Below are positions 7,221-17,314 of a stretch of DNA of 64,000 bases, piece after piece. The notes beneath the pieces were generated by a model. That model did no database searches, was not told the DNA's origin, and saw only the letters and a program-made list of their open reading frames with translations. Each line of letters starts with the position of its first letter. Within the stretch, counting starts at the first letter, position 1. This DNA is from Brevundimonas variabilis (GTDB taxonomy: Bacteria > Pseudomonadota > Alphaproteobacteria > Caulobacterales > Caulobacteraceae): NCBI RefSeq assembly GCF_014199945.1, contig NZ_JACHOR010000005.1, positions 62,001-126,000 of the forward strand, read 5' to 3'. Both the position numbers and the translations under genes were made by a program.

Positions 7221-9383
7221 ATGATGAAGTCCCTGATGTTCGGCGCGGCCCTGGCCGTGTTCAGCGCCCCCGCCTTCGCCCAGACGCCCCCGCCGCATTT
7301 CCCCGCCGACCTCAGCCCCGCCGGAGTGCGGGCCGCCGATGATCATCTGGCACTGGAACAGGTCGACGGGGCCGAGGCCATGGCCTTCGTCGCTGCCTCC
7401 AACGAAAGGGCGCTCGCCAGCCTGACCGGAGATCGCCGCTACGAGACCTTCCGCCAGCAGGCCTTCGACATCCTCTCGGCCACGGACCGCATCCCCAGCC
7501 CCAGCTTCCTCGGCGACGGCATCGGCAATTTCTGGCAGGACGCGACCAATCCCAAAGGTGTCTGGCGCCGCACCACCCTGGACAGCTACCGGACCGATGC
7601 CCCGGTCTGGGAGACGTTGCTGGACATCGACGCCCTGGCGAAATCCGAAGGCCGGGACTGGGTCTTCAAGGGTGCCGCCTGCCTCGCCCCCGACGAGACC
7701 CGTTGCCTGATCAGCCTGTCCGACGGCGGCAAGGATGCGGTTGTGGTGCGCGAGTTCGACACCACGACGAAACAGTGGGTGGCCGACGGCTTCGTCCTGC
7801 CGGAGGGCAAGCACCGGCTCAGCTGGCTGGATCGCGACACGCTTCTGGTGGCCACGGACTTCGGCCCCGGGACCCTGACCGAGTCAGGTTATCCTTACAT
7901 CATCAAATCCCTTCAGCGTGGTCAGGGCCTTCCGGATGCGACCGAGGTCTATCGCGGCGAACAGGCCGACGGCGGCTACGGCGTCAGCGCCTCGGTGTAT
8001 CGCGACAAGGAGGGCGCAGTCGAAGCCGTTCTGTTCAGCCGGCCCATTGACACCTTCCGCTCTGAGACATGGCAGTGGGTCGAAGGTCGGGCGACAAAGC
8101 TGAACCTGCCTTCTCGCGTTGGTGTTCAGGGAACGATGGGGTCGCAGCTGGTCTTCACGCTTGACGAGCCCTGGACCCTGACGACCACAACTCTTCCCGA
8201 AGGGTCGTTGGTCATGGCGACGCTCGAGATGCTTCGACAGGCCGACCCTGTTGTGTCGAACAACGATCCCATGGTCATCTTCAGTCCCGGATCGCGCCAG
8301 TCCCTTCAGGACACGGCCGTGATGTCGGACCGGATCATTGCCGTGGTGTCCGATAATGTTGTCGGCACGCTGAAGGTCTTCACCTCGAGCGAGGAGGGTG
8401 TGCGTCACCCGGTCTGGCGCGTGACCGAGGTCGCAGTGCCTGCCAACAGCGCGGTCGGTCTGGGCGACAGTTCTAAGGCGCGGGGCGAGGTTTTTGTCTC
8501 ACGCCAGGGCTTTCTGACCCCGCCAACGCTCAGCCTGATCGACGCCGCGACCGGATCGATTGCAGCGCTGAAGTCTGCCTCGGCCAAATTCGACGCCTCG
8601 ACCCATGTCACCGAACAGTTCGAGGCCACCTCCTCGGACGGGACGAAGATCCCCTATTTCGTCACCCGCCCGCGCGAGATGAGTGGCCCTGCCCCGGCCA
8701 TCCTGTTCGGCTATGGCGGGTTCCAGGTCAGCTTCCCGCCCGCCTACAAGCCCGAGATGGGCAAGCTCTGGCTCGAGAATGGCGGGGTCTTCATCCAGGC
8801 CAATATCCGCGGTGGCGGCGAGTTCGGGCCGGCCTGGCACCAGGCCGCGCTGGACGGCAATCGGCAGCTGGCCTTCGACGACTTTGCTGCCGTCGCCCGC
8901 GACGTCCAGGCGCGAGGCATCACCAGCCCGAAACAGCTGGGCATCTATGGCCGCTCGAATGGCGGTGTGCTGACCAGTGTCTCGGTGACCCAGCATCCGG
9001 AACTGTTCAATGCGGCCGTGATCGAGAGCCCGCTGATCGACATGCTGCGCTATCACGAGATGCCGGCCGGAGCCTCCTGGATCGGCGAATACGGCGATCC
9101 GCGCATCCCCGAGGAAGCCGCCTGGATTGCCCGCTATTCAGCCTATCAGCAGCTTCGTCCGGACACGGACTATCCGCGCATCTATATCACCACCAACACC
9201 CGCGACGACCGCGTCCACCCCGGCCATTCCCGAAAATTCGCCGCGCGCCTGGGCCAGATGGGCCACGACTATCTCTATTTCGAGGACACGGCAGGGGGTC
9301 ACTCCAACGACGCCGACCCCGTCGCCAACGCCCGCCGCTGGGCGCGCCACTATGTCTATCTCAGCCAGCAACTGATGGACTGA
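7221..9383 (+). CDS. Secreted S9 family oligopeptidase (paralogue of the upstream gene)
   Basis: 720-residue prolyl-oligopeptidase-family protein with a signal peptide (MMKSLMFGAALAVFSAPAFAQ). The nucleophile is Ser579 in GRSNGG, with DDRVHPGHSRK and GGHSND supplying Asp and His. It aligns along its whole length with the preceding gene, so the pair arose by duplication. The centre (about 7900-8560) uses noticeably more T-ending codons than the flanks and than its paralogue, perhaps from relaxed selection or patchy recombination. GRSNGG in place of GGSQGG at the nucleophile elbow suggests a shifted substrate range. Confidence 0.92.
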   Translation: MMKSLMFGAALAVFSAPAFAQTPPPHFPADLSPAGVRAADDHLALEQVDGAEAMAFVAASNERALASLTGDRRYETFRQQAFDILSATDRIPSPSFLGDGIGNFWQDATNPKGVWRRTTLDSYRTDAPVWETLLDIDALAKSEGRDWVFKGAACLAPDETRCLISLSDGGKDAVVVREFDTTTKQWVADGFVLPEGKHRLSWLDRDTLLVATDFGPGTLTESGYPYIIKSLQRGQGLPDATEVYRGEQADGGYGVSASVYRDKEGAVEAVLFSRPIDTFRSETWQWVEGRATKLNLPSRVGVQGTMGSQLVFTLDEPWTLTTTTLPEGSLVMATLEMLRQADPVVSNNDPMVIFSPGSRQSLQDTAVMSDRIIAVVSDNVVGTLKVFTSSEEGVRHPVWRVTEVAVPANSAVGLGDSSKARGEVFVSRQGFLTPPTLSLIDAATGSIAALKSASAKFDASTHVTEQFEATSSDGTKIPYFVTRPREMSGPAPAILFGYGGFQVSFPPAYKPEMGKLWLENGGVFIQANIRGGGEFGPAWHQAALDGNRQLAFDDFAAVARDVQARGITSPKQLGIYGRSNGGVLTSVSVTQHPELFNAAVIESPLIDMLRYHEMPAGASWIGEYGDPRIPEEAAWIARYSAYQQLRPDTDYPRIYITTNTRDDRVHPGHSRKFAARLGQMGHDYLYFEDTAGGHSNDADPVANARRWARHYVYLSQQLMD

Positions 9384-9399
9384 GGGCTCCCCCTCAATT

Positions 9400-9528
9400 C
9401 CGCTCATCCCGGCGAAAGCCGGGACCCAGTCCTTTCAGGGGGCATCAGTGGCCGGGATCACGGCCCAAGGGCGCGGGTGCCACCGATCGCCAACAGAACT
9501 GGGTCCCGGCTTTCGCCGGGATGAACGG
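9400..9528. repeat. Paired-arm palindromic element, family A copy 2
   Basis: 129 bp with inverted CGCTCATCCCGGCGAAAGCC arms around a 65-base centre. The centre is partly similar to that of copy 1 (both contain GGCATC, GGGATCA and CACCGATCGCC), so these two neighbouring copies look related by local duplication. It lies between the second S9 gene and the methyltransferase. Confidence 0.92.
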
Positions 9529-9584
9529 ACGGTGGGGACATACCGCGCTTCTCCCTGCGCGCCCGGTGCTCTAGGGGAGCGGCC

Positions 9585-10484
9585 ATGACATCGATCCTGT
9601 ATGGCCGCCCCCCGCTCGTGTTCGACCCCCCGGGGGCTGCGACCCAGACCTCGCCCCTGATCCCCGGCTCGGCCGCGCTGGAGGATCTGGCCCCCGGCTC
9701 GCTCGACGACGCCATGATCTATGCCCCGCCCGGCGTGCTGGAGCGGCGCTACACCCTGGCCCTCGCCCTGCGCGCGCTGAAGGTCGGTGGCAGGCTCGAC
9801 GTCATGGCGCCCAAGGACAAGGGCGGCTCGCGCCTGAACAAGGAGCTCAAGGCCTTCGGCCTCGAGATTGGCGAGACGGCCAAGGCCCACCATCGCCGCT
9901 GCATCGTCATCCGCCCCGAGGTCGTCACCGGCCTCGACGCCGCCATCGCCGCCGGTGCCCCGCAACAGGTCGAGGGCCTCGACGCCTGGTCCCAGCCCGG
10001 CGTCTTCGCCTGGGACCGGATCGACGCCGGCTCGGCCCTGCTGGCCGCCCACCTGCCTGCGCTCAAGGGCCCCGGCGCTGATCTGGGCTGCGGCTACGGG
10101 GCGCTGGCCACCGTCGTGCTGCGCTCGCCCGCCGTCACCAGCCTGCGACTCGTCGATCTGGACCGCCGTGCCATCGAGGCCGCCCGCCGCAATGTTGACG
10201 ACCCCCGCGTCACCTTCGAATGGGCCGATGCCCGCACCCTCGACGACGCCGGCACCCTGGAGTTCGTCGTCATGAACCCGCCCTTCCACGACGGCGGGGC
10301 CGAGGATCGTCGCCTGGGCCAGGCCTTCGTCCGCAAGGCCGCGGGCCTGCTGAAGAAGGGCGGCACCCTCTGGCTCGTCGCCAACCGCCACCTGCCCTAT
10401 GAGGCCGAGCTGGCCACGGCCTTCAAGCGCGTCACCCCCGTCACCGACGGCGGCGGCTACAAATTGTTCGAGGCGACGAAATAG
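9585..10484 (+). CDS. Class I SAM-dependent methyltransferase, RsmC-like
   Basis: Cytoplasmic methyltransferase of 299 residues, likely acting on a guanine N2 in 16S rRNA as RsmC does. The N-terminal half is the degenerate non-catalytic methyltransferase-like domain typical of RsmC (VGGRLDVMAPKDKGGSRLNK). The C-terminal half has motif I (GADLGCGYGALATVVL), an acidic residue after the second strand (LRLVDLDRRAIE) and the catalytic NPPF in VVMNPPFHDGG, which marks methylation of an exocyclic amino group. A strong AGGGGAG site precedes the ATG. Fairly secure as RsmC/RlmG family; the exact rRNA position is inferred. Confidence 0.85.
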   Translation: MTSILYGRPPLVFDPPGAATQTSPLIPGSAALEDLAPGSLDDAMIYAPPGVLERRYTLALALRALKVGGRLDVMAPKDKGGSRLNKELKAFGLEIGETAKAHHRRCIVIRPEVVTGLDAAIAAGAPQQVEGLDAWSQPGVFAWDRIDAGSALLAAHLPALKGPGADLGCGYGALATVVLRSPAVTSLRLVDLDRRAIEAARRNVDDPRVTFEWADARTLDDAGTLEFVVMNPPFHDGGAEDRRLGQAFVRKAAGLLKKGGTLWLVANRHLPYEAELATAFKRVTPVTDGGGYKLFEATK

Positions 10485-10537
10485 CCCACCGCGCGTTTGG
10501 GCTGGCGGCAAGCCGCCGTCGACACTAGATTTCGTTC

Positions 10538-12919
<2,382 letters not shown>

Positions 12920-12955
12920 GGGGGGTAAGGTTCGCAGGACCAGCGGCGCTCTTCG

Positions 12956-12977
12956 TAGAATCCTCCTGAGGATCCTA
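12956..12977. repeat. Near-perfect dyad at the upstream edge of the low-GC island
   Basis: A 22-base near-palindrome (TAGAATCCTCC then TGAGGATCCTA) lies 36 bases after the uvrB stop, at the point where base composition drops. No U-tract follows, so a standard terminator is unlikely. It could be a boundary hairpin or a regulator site for the island operon. Confidence 0.45.
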
Positions 12978-13053
12978 CCGTTTGCGAAGGAAACGCCAGA
13001 GCGTTAAACCTCGAAGCGGAACCGATCTCGCGGTTCTGGAGACTGAACCAAAA

Positions 13054-13536
13054 ATGGCCATCGACGTAGTTGTTACAAATAGCAAGCTTGCGAGAGAGCC
13101 TGCACCGCGCGCATTTCTGGAGTACCTCAGAGATAACGACGCGACCCTTTCTCTTGCGGGTGCTGTAGCATACTACGATTTTCCCTCTTATGTTGACTAT
13201 GAGACTGTAACCCACAGGGCGGATGTGGTGATACTGTCTCCAATGCATGGAGTTATATGCATCTCTTTCGCGCCGTTTATGCAAGAGCATGATTTGGCCG
13301 AACTGGACGTGCTCTTAACTGATTATGCAAGTAATCTAGTCAGTCGCCTTCTCAAAAGCCGCATATTACGCAAGTCTTTGAACCAGTTATCGTTTCCGGT
13401 GACCCCAGTCATAATAGCTCTGAACGACGTGGCTGTCGGCGACTTAGATGCAACAGTATGCACGAGCTTTGAGGGTTTCGCCGACTGGTTAGGCGGAATC
13501 TCGGCAAACTACCTCGAACTGGAACGGGCTCGCTGA
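13054..13536 (+). CDS. Small NERD-like protein, first gene of the low-GC island
   Basis: About 160 residues from the ATG at 13054; a TTG at 12982 would add 24 residues, but they look like non-coding sequence and the ATG has a GGAG 12 bases upstream. The stretch ADVVILSPMHGVICISF resembles the central strand-turn-strand of nuclease-related (NERD) domains, which sit beside or are fused to SF1 helicases in other bacteria. The E-x-K of an active NERD/restriction fold is not seen here (ISF occupies that place), so it may be inactive or another fold. Codon use and G+C differ sharply from flanking genes. Ten bases separate it from the helicase gene. The domain call is tentative. Confidence 0.6.
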   Translation: MAIDVVVTNSKLAREPAPRAFLEYLRDNDATLSLAGAVAYYDFPSYVDYETVTHRADVVILSPMHGVICISFAPFMQEHDLAELDVLLTDYASNLVSRLLKSRILRKSLNQLSFPVTPVIIALNDVAVGDLDATVCTSFEGFADWLGGISANYLELERAR

Positions 13537-13546
13537 AGCGCGTTCC

Positions 13547-15172
13547 GTGTTGGAGGGCGCGAAGGCGCTTACGAGAACGCAAAAGCGTCCTATCTCGGAT
13601 CCAAACGCATCTCCCATCGCTGCGGCTTTAGCGCAGCTGGAAGCCGAGATTGCGAACTTTGACGAGAATCAGAGGCGCGTTGCATTGGTAGATGTCGGTG
13701 GCCCTGCAAGGATTCGTGGTCTGGCGGGCTCTGGCAAGACCGTTATCTTGGCTATGAAGGCTGCCCAAATCCATATGGATAATCCTGATCAGAAGGTCTT
13801 GGTCACGTTTTACACTCGCAGCCTTCGAGCCACGCTCAAGACGCTTATTACCCGGTTCTATCGGCACTACTCGGAGACGGATCCTGATTGGGAAAAAATT
13901 CATATCCGTCACGGCTGGGGAAGTTCGTCGGGTCCCGGCGTCTACGCCGACACCTCCCGGCGGTACAATCGATCACCAATGCCGCTTACAGAAGCGCAGA
14001 AGTCTGCTGGGCCAGGGAAGAATGCATTTGGTTGGGCCGTCAACGATTTGATAGAATCTGTAGAAATTGAGCCATTCTACGACCACGTATTAATTGACGA
14101 AGGTCAGGATTTCCCTGACAGCTTTTACCGTCTTTGCTATCACCTCACTAAAGGTGAGAGAGACAAAAAGAAAATCGTCTGGGCTTATGATGAGCTTCAA
14201 AACATTTTAAACGTTCAGATGCGTAGACCCGAGCAACTTTTCGGGAAAGATCCTGATGGTGAGTTTCGAGTCGACCTCGATAGATCGGGGGCAGCCTTGG
14301 CACTTGGGGCATCTAACGACACCGTCTTAAGTAAAACTTATCGCAACCAACGCAATGTTTTGGTTTCTGCGCACGCTATGGGGTTTGGAGTTTATGGGCA
14401 TATAGTTCAAATGCTCGAAGGAGCCGAGCACTGGAAGGATGTCGGGTATGAGGTTCACAACGAGCCCATCGAGATCGGCAAGGTAGTCGAACTATTCAGG
14501 CCAACTGAAAACAGTCCACTAGATTTGATTCCTATCGATAATGTGCCTGTAATTGCTAGCCATTCAGCGATTAACTTTGACGCCGAAGTTAACTGGGTTA
14601 CGACCGAAATAAGAAAATTTATCGCAGGAGGGCTGAATCGAGAAGATGTTCTCGTTATTTCTCTCGATGATAGAAACGCAAAAGGATACTTCAGGGCTAT
14701 TTCCCAAAACCTGGCTGAGAATGACATTTCATCAAACAACATTATTGCAGACCCATACAATGAGCCGCCTTTTAGCATTCCAGGGAAAGTGACCCTTTCA
14801 ACCGTATACAGAGCGAAAGGCAATGAAGCTGCGTTGGTTTTGTGCGTCGGAGTAGATGCCGTGAGCGCTCGGGACCGAGGTGGTCGGAACAAGTTGTTCA
14901 CTGCGTTTACTCGCACAAAGGGCTGGCTGAGAGTTTGTGGGGTAGGGGCAAACGCAGCGAACATCAGTGACGAACTGACCACAGCCGCGATGACTGCACC
15001 TTATATGCGGTTCGTAATGCCGGACCCGTTGGTGATCGACACCATCCAGCGAGGCCTTAGCGACAAGAAGATCAAAGCCAAGGCGCTTCGAGATCGTTAT
15101 CTGAAAGATCTCAAAGAAGCCGGTCTCACTGAAGAGGAAATTAGTGAGCAATTGAAGGTGGACGTGATTTGA
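13547..15172 (+). CDS. Superfamily 1 (UvrD/Rep-like) DNA helicase, island gene 2
   Basis: ATP-dependent helicase/translocase of 541 residues from a GTG start. SF1 motifs run in order: a Q-like segment (FDENQRRVALVDV), Walker A at about 58-65 (GLAGSGKT), Walker B at about 183-188 (LIDEGQD), motif III region (VWAYDELQNI), motif IV (SKTYRNQRNVL), motif V at about 417-428 (LSTVYRAKGNEA) and motif VI (LFTAFTRTKGWLRV). It is shorter than UvrD (about 720) and lacks large 1B/2B insertions, like the compact helicases that partner NERD or nuclease subunits. Local G+C is low (22 of 60 at 14041-14100 by hand count). Its stop overlaps the next start. Role inferred: DNA remodelling in a defence complex. 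Confidence 0.88.
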   Translation: MLEGAKALTRTQKRPISDPNASPIAAALAQLEAEIANFDENQRRVALVDVGGPARIRGLAGSGKTVILAMKAAQIHMDNPDQKVLVTFYTRSLRATLKTLITRFYRHYSETDPDWEKIHIRHGWGSSSGPGVYADTSRRYNRSPMPLTEAQKSAGPGKNAFGWAVNDLIESVEIEPFYDHVLIDEGQDFPDSFYRLCYHLTKGERDKKKIVWAYDELQNILNVQMRRPEQLFGKDPDGEFRVDLDRSGAALALGASNDTVLSKTYRNQRNVLVSAHAMGFGVYGHIVQMLEGAEHWKDVGYEVHNEPIEIGKVVELFRPTENSPLDLIPIDNVPVIASHSAINFDAEVNWVTTEIRKFIAGGLNREDVLVISLDDRNAKGYFRAISQNLAENDISSNNIIADPYNEPPFSIPGKVTLSTVYRAKGNEAALVLCVGVDAVSARDRGGRNKLFTAFTRTKGWLRVCGVGANAANISDELTTAAMTAPYMRFVMPDPLVIDTIQRGLSDKKIKAKALRDRYLKDLKEAGLTEEEISEQLKVDVI

Positions 15173-15864
15173 CCCCAGCGGATGTCAGGAGTGGCGTCCG
15201 AAGTGCTTGGGCCTTTCTCCAGCGCATCGAGCTTGATGAAGCCTTGAGCAGTTTTGTGCCACTGGGCGTGAACGAGCGGTTTCGAGACACTGCGCTTGAC
15301 CCAGACAAGCGATACGAAGAGGTCTACCTAACCGGCCTTGAGAATTCCCACTATAACTTCGTCCTACGAGACTACTCATATTTTCAGTTTAGTTGCGATG
15401 TGCGGGACGAATATAGGTTCGCATATCTACCAAATCCATTTTTGTCTCCGACCGCTGCTGGAGAATTAGGCGACCTTCAAGATTATGTGCGGGAAGGTGC
15501 CATGACCTTGGATGAGTATCTCCACCGAATTAGTGAATTACGAGGGGGACAATATCCGCCACCGATAAGGTATGAAAATTCGCCTCGTCAGTATAAAGAG
15601 TACGTACATCCCCAGTCGCATTTGCATATAGGTCATCACGGCGAAAATAGATGGCCCCTGAACCGCGAACTTACCGTGACGGCCTTCACTACAATGATCG
15701 CCAAACATTTCTATGGCCGGGCGTGGGGTGCTGATAAGCATATAGATCAACTGTCGGGCTTAAACTCGCTAGAGGCGACGTTTGCAGCGGAGAAGGCGCT
15801 TTGCCGACTCGTTTCTGTGGCTCGTTTCTCTGCCGATCAGCGCGCTCAGTTTTTTTTCTCTTAG
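15169..15864 (+). CDS. DUF2290-like protein of unknown function, island gene 3
   Basis: 231 residues starting at a TTG that overlaps the helicase stop (TTGA at 15169-15172), a sign of translational coupling. Soluble, with no membrane segment. The pattern YPPPIRYENSP, then HLHIGHHGENRWPLNRELTVTAF and a FY-containing helix, resembles the DUF2290 family, whose members I recall lying beside helicase or nuclease genes. No catalytic motif of a known enzyme is visible; the conserved HLHIG block is the best candidate for a functional site. Low G+C like its two neighbours. Family call moderate, function unknown. Confidence 0.65.
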   Translation: MTPADVRSGVRSAWAFLQRIELDEALSSFVPLGVNERFRDTALDPDKRYEEVYLTGLENSHYNFVLRDYSYFQFSCDVRDEYRFAYLPNPFLSPTAAGELGDLQDYVREGAMTLDEYLHRISELRGGQYPPPIRYENSPRQYKEYVHPQSHLHIGHHGENRWPLNRELTVTAFTTMIAKHFYGRAWGADKHIDQLSGLNSLEATFAAEKALCRLVSVARFSADQRAQFFFS

Positions 15865-16241
15865 ATGGTCAAAGCTTGCCGAAATCATTCGCTGAGCATT
15901 GGTGTCGTGATACGTACGCTGACCCAACCGTAGTGCGGTGTAGAAAAGACTATTCTCTTAAGAGCAATCTCAGAGCCGCTAAGAACACGAAGATCTACGA
16001 GGTTATTATTGCCGTGATGATCCGTCCCGCGGGCACTACCACGGACACCGATTAACCTGTCGTCCTCCCCTCGGCTGATCGCATGCGATCAGCCTCGACC
16101 CCCAAGGGGAGAAGGGACGCCCAACCTCTCCGCACATGCGCGGATTTCCCCTGTGCCTTCAACGCCCGTCGTCCGTTTCGCCCCCTTCAGCGCGCCGGGG
16201 GCGGGCGGGGGGATAGGCTTGGGCTTTTCAGGGAGGGATGG
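15865..16241. other. Gene-free downstream edge of the low-GC island with a 22-bp perfect palindrome
   Basis: Low G+C continues to about 16055, then composition returns to the host type. A perfect 22-base palindrome spans 16073-16094 (GGCTGATCGCA and its inverse) and is followed by CCCCAAGGGG. I see no convincing gene: an 84-codon frame at 15801-16055 begins inside the preceding gene and matches nothing I recognise. No integrase and no clear direct repeats flank the island. Confidence 0.6.
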
Positions 16242-16427
16242 ATGCAGGGCGAGGGGACGGAGCGGATCGTGCGGCGGGCGGAGGCGCTGGTGGAGATCTG
16301 TCGGCTGCTGGAGGTGACGATGGCGATGCCGGAGGGGCGGAACAAGCGGCGGATGATGCGGCGGCTCGATGACCGGGTGGACCGGATGAGGCGGAACCCC
16401 CTGGGGGGGACCGGGGGGCAGGGATGA
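16242..16427 (+). CDS. Small hypothetical protein
   Basis: 61 residues starting at the ATG at 16242, just downstream of an AGGGAGG ribosome site. The protein is Arg-rich and helical (ERIVRRAEALVEICRLLEVTMAMPEGRNKRRMMRRLDDRVDRMRR), strongly basic, with no family I recognise. The frame extends upstream to 16083, but that part looks non-coding. Its stop overlaps the start of the next gene (ATGA at 16424-16427), so the two are probably translated together. The base composition is that of the host genome. Confidence 0.65.
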   Translation: MQGEGTERIVRRAEALVEICRLLEVTMAMPEGRNKRRMMRRLDDRVDRMRRNPLGGTGGQG

Positions 16428-17035
16428 GCGAGGGGATGGCGCGCAGGGTGACGCCGGACGCCGTCTGGGCCGAGGTGCGCAAGGCCTGGGAGGGCGGGGA
16501 GACGGCGCGGGTCGTGGCGAAACGCTATGACGTCGGGGTGCCGGCCCTGTGGAAACGGCGCGAGGCCGAGGGCTGGAAACGGCCGGAGACCCGGTTCGGG
16601 CCGGTCGAGCCGGCCGAGGGCTGGGAGGCCTGGGCCGAGGCGCAGGCGCAGAAATTCGATCGCCGGATCGCGGACGAGCGGGCCCTGGCCGGGGATCTGG
16701 CCAAGGCGATGCAGGGCGGGCCGATGGAGGAGGCGCCGCTCTGGCATCTGGGGTTCCTCTATGCCTTCCGGGCCCGGCATCTGGGCCCGGAGGTGGCGGC
16801 GCAGGACCGGGCACGGGCGATGGAACGGCACCAGCCGTGGGTCCGGGCCTTCTGGGACAGGGACGGTCAGCTGCGGTCCGAGGGCACGCTGGATCTGGCG
16901 ATCATCCAGCTGTACCGCGACACCTGGCGCGAGGAGATCGGCCTGCCGGACGGGGCGGCCCCCTTCATGCCGTGCCCGCCGCCGAGGGTGAGCGCGCCGG
17001 TGGCGGCGGCGCTGGGTCTGGATGTGTGGGATTGA
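16424..17035 (+). CDS. Hypothetical protein with N-terminal helix-turn-helix
   Basis: 203 residues. Residues about 10-48 (TPDAVWAEVRKAWEGGETARVVAKRYDVGVPALWKRREAEGW) fit a helix-turn-helix like those of transposase or terminase-small-subunit N-termini, with VVAKRYDVGVPALWKR as the likely turn and recognition helix. The rest is helical and Trp-rich (WHLGFLYAFRARHLGPEV, RHQPWVRAFWDRDGQ). It overlaps the preceding small basic gene by four bases. A phage-derived or DNA-binding role is possible but not shown; no phage structural genes are nearby. Confidence 0.7.
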   Translation: MSEGMARRVTPDAVWAEVRKAWEGGETARVVAKRYDVGVPALWKRREAEGWKRPETRFGPVEPAEGWEAWAEAQAQKFDRRIADERALAGDLAKAMQGGPMEEAPLWHLGFLYAFRARHLGPEVAAQDRARAMERHQPWVRAFWDRDGQLRSEGTLDLAIIQLYRDTWREEIGLPDGAAPFMPCPPPRVSAPVAAALGLDVWD

Positions 17036-17039
17036 ACGT

Positions 17040-17243
17040 CCCTCTCCCGGCGGGAGAGGGCGGGCCCACTCTGTTCCCTCTCCCGGCGGGAGAGGGCTTG
17101 AGGCTCGCAGAGCGGAGCGATGCGTTAGCCGAAAGGGTGAGGGGCTTCTGGTGCCCTTGTCCCAGGATTTACCCCTCACCCTTTCGCGCAAGTCTGATCG
17201 CTGACGCTCTCAGGCGCTCAAGCCCTCTCCCCATGGGAGAGGG
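17040..17243. repeat. Palindromic intergenic element (family F)
   Basis: Three hairpins of the form CCCTCTCC...GGAGAGGG at about 17040-17060, 17076-17096 and 17223-17243. Between the last two, CGAAAGGGTGAGGGGC and GCCCCTCACCCTTTCG-like arms (about 17130-17190) are inverted, as are GGGCTTGAGGCTC and CGCTCAAGCCC. The whole is a nested inverted repeat of about 200 bp between the HTH gene and the enoyl-CoA hydratase. Confidence 0.8.
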
Positions 17244-17314
17244 ATCAGCTCTCGCCTTGGACCCCGGCACCGGCTTCCGCTAAGAGGCCCCCACCCTGTT
17301 GCGGAGCCTGCGCC

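Noticed and set aside
15801..16055. An 84-codon frame after the DUF2290-like gene
   Set aside because: It starts inside the preceding gene in another frame, has no ribosome site and matches nothing I recognise.
12950..16060. Prophage or integrative element at the low-GC island
   Set aside because: No integrase, portal, terminase or excisionase is present, and I found no flanking direct repeats or tRNA. It looks like a small gene cassette, not a complete mobile element.
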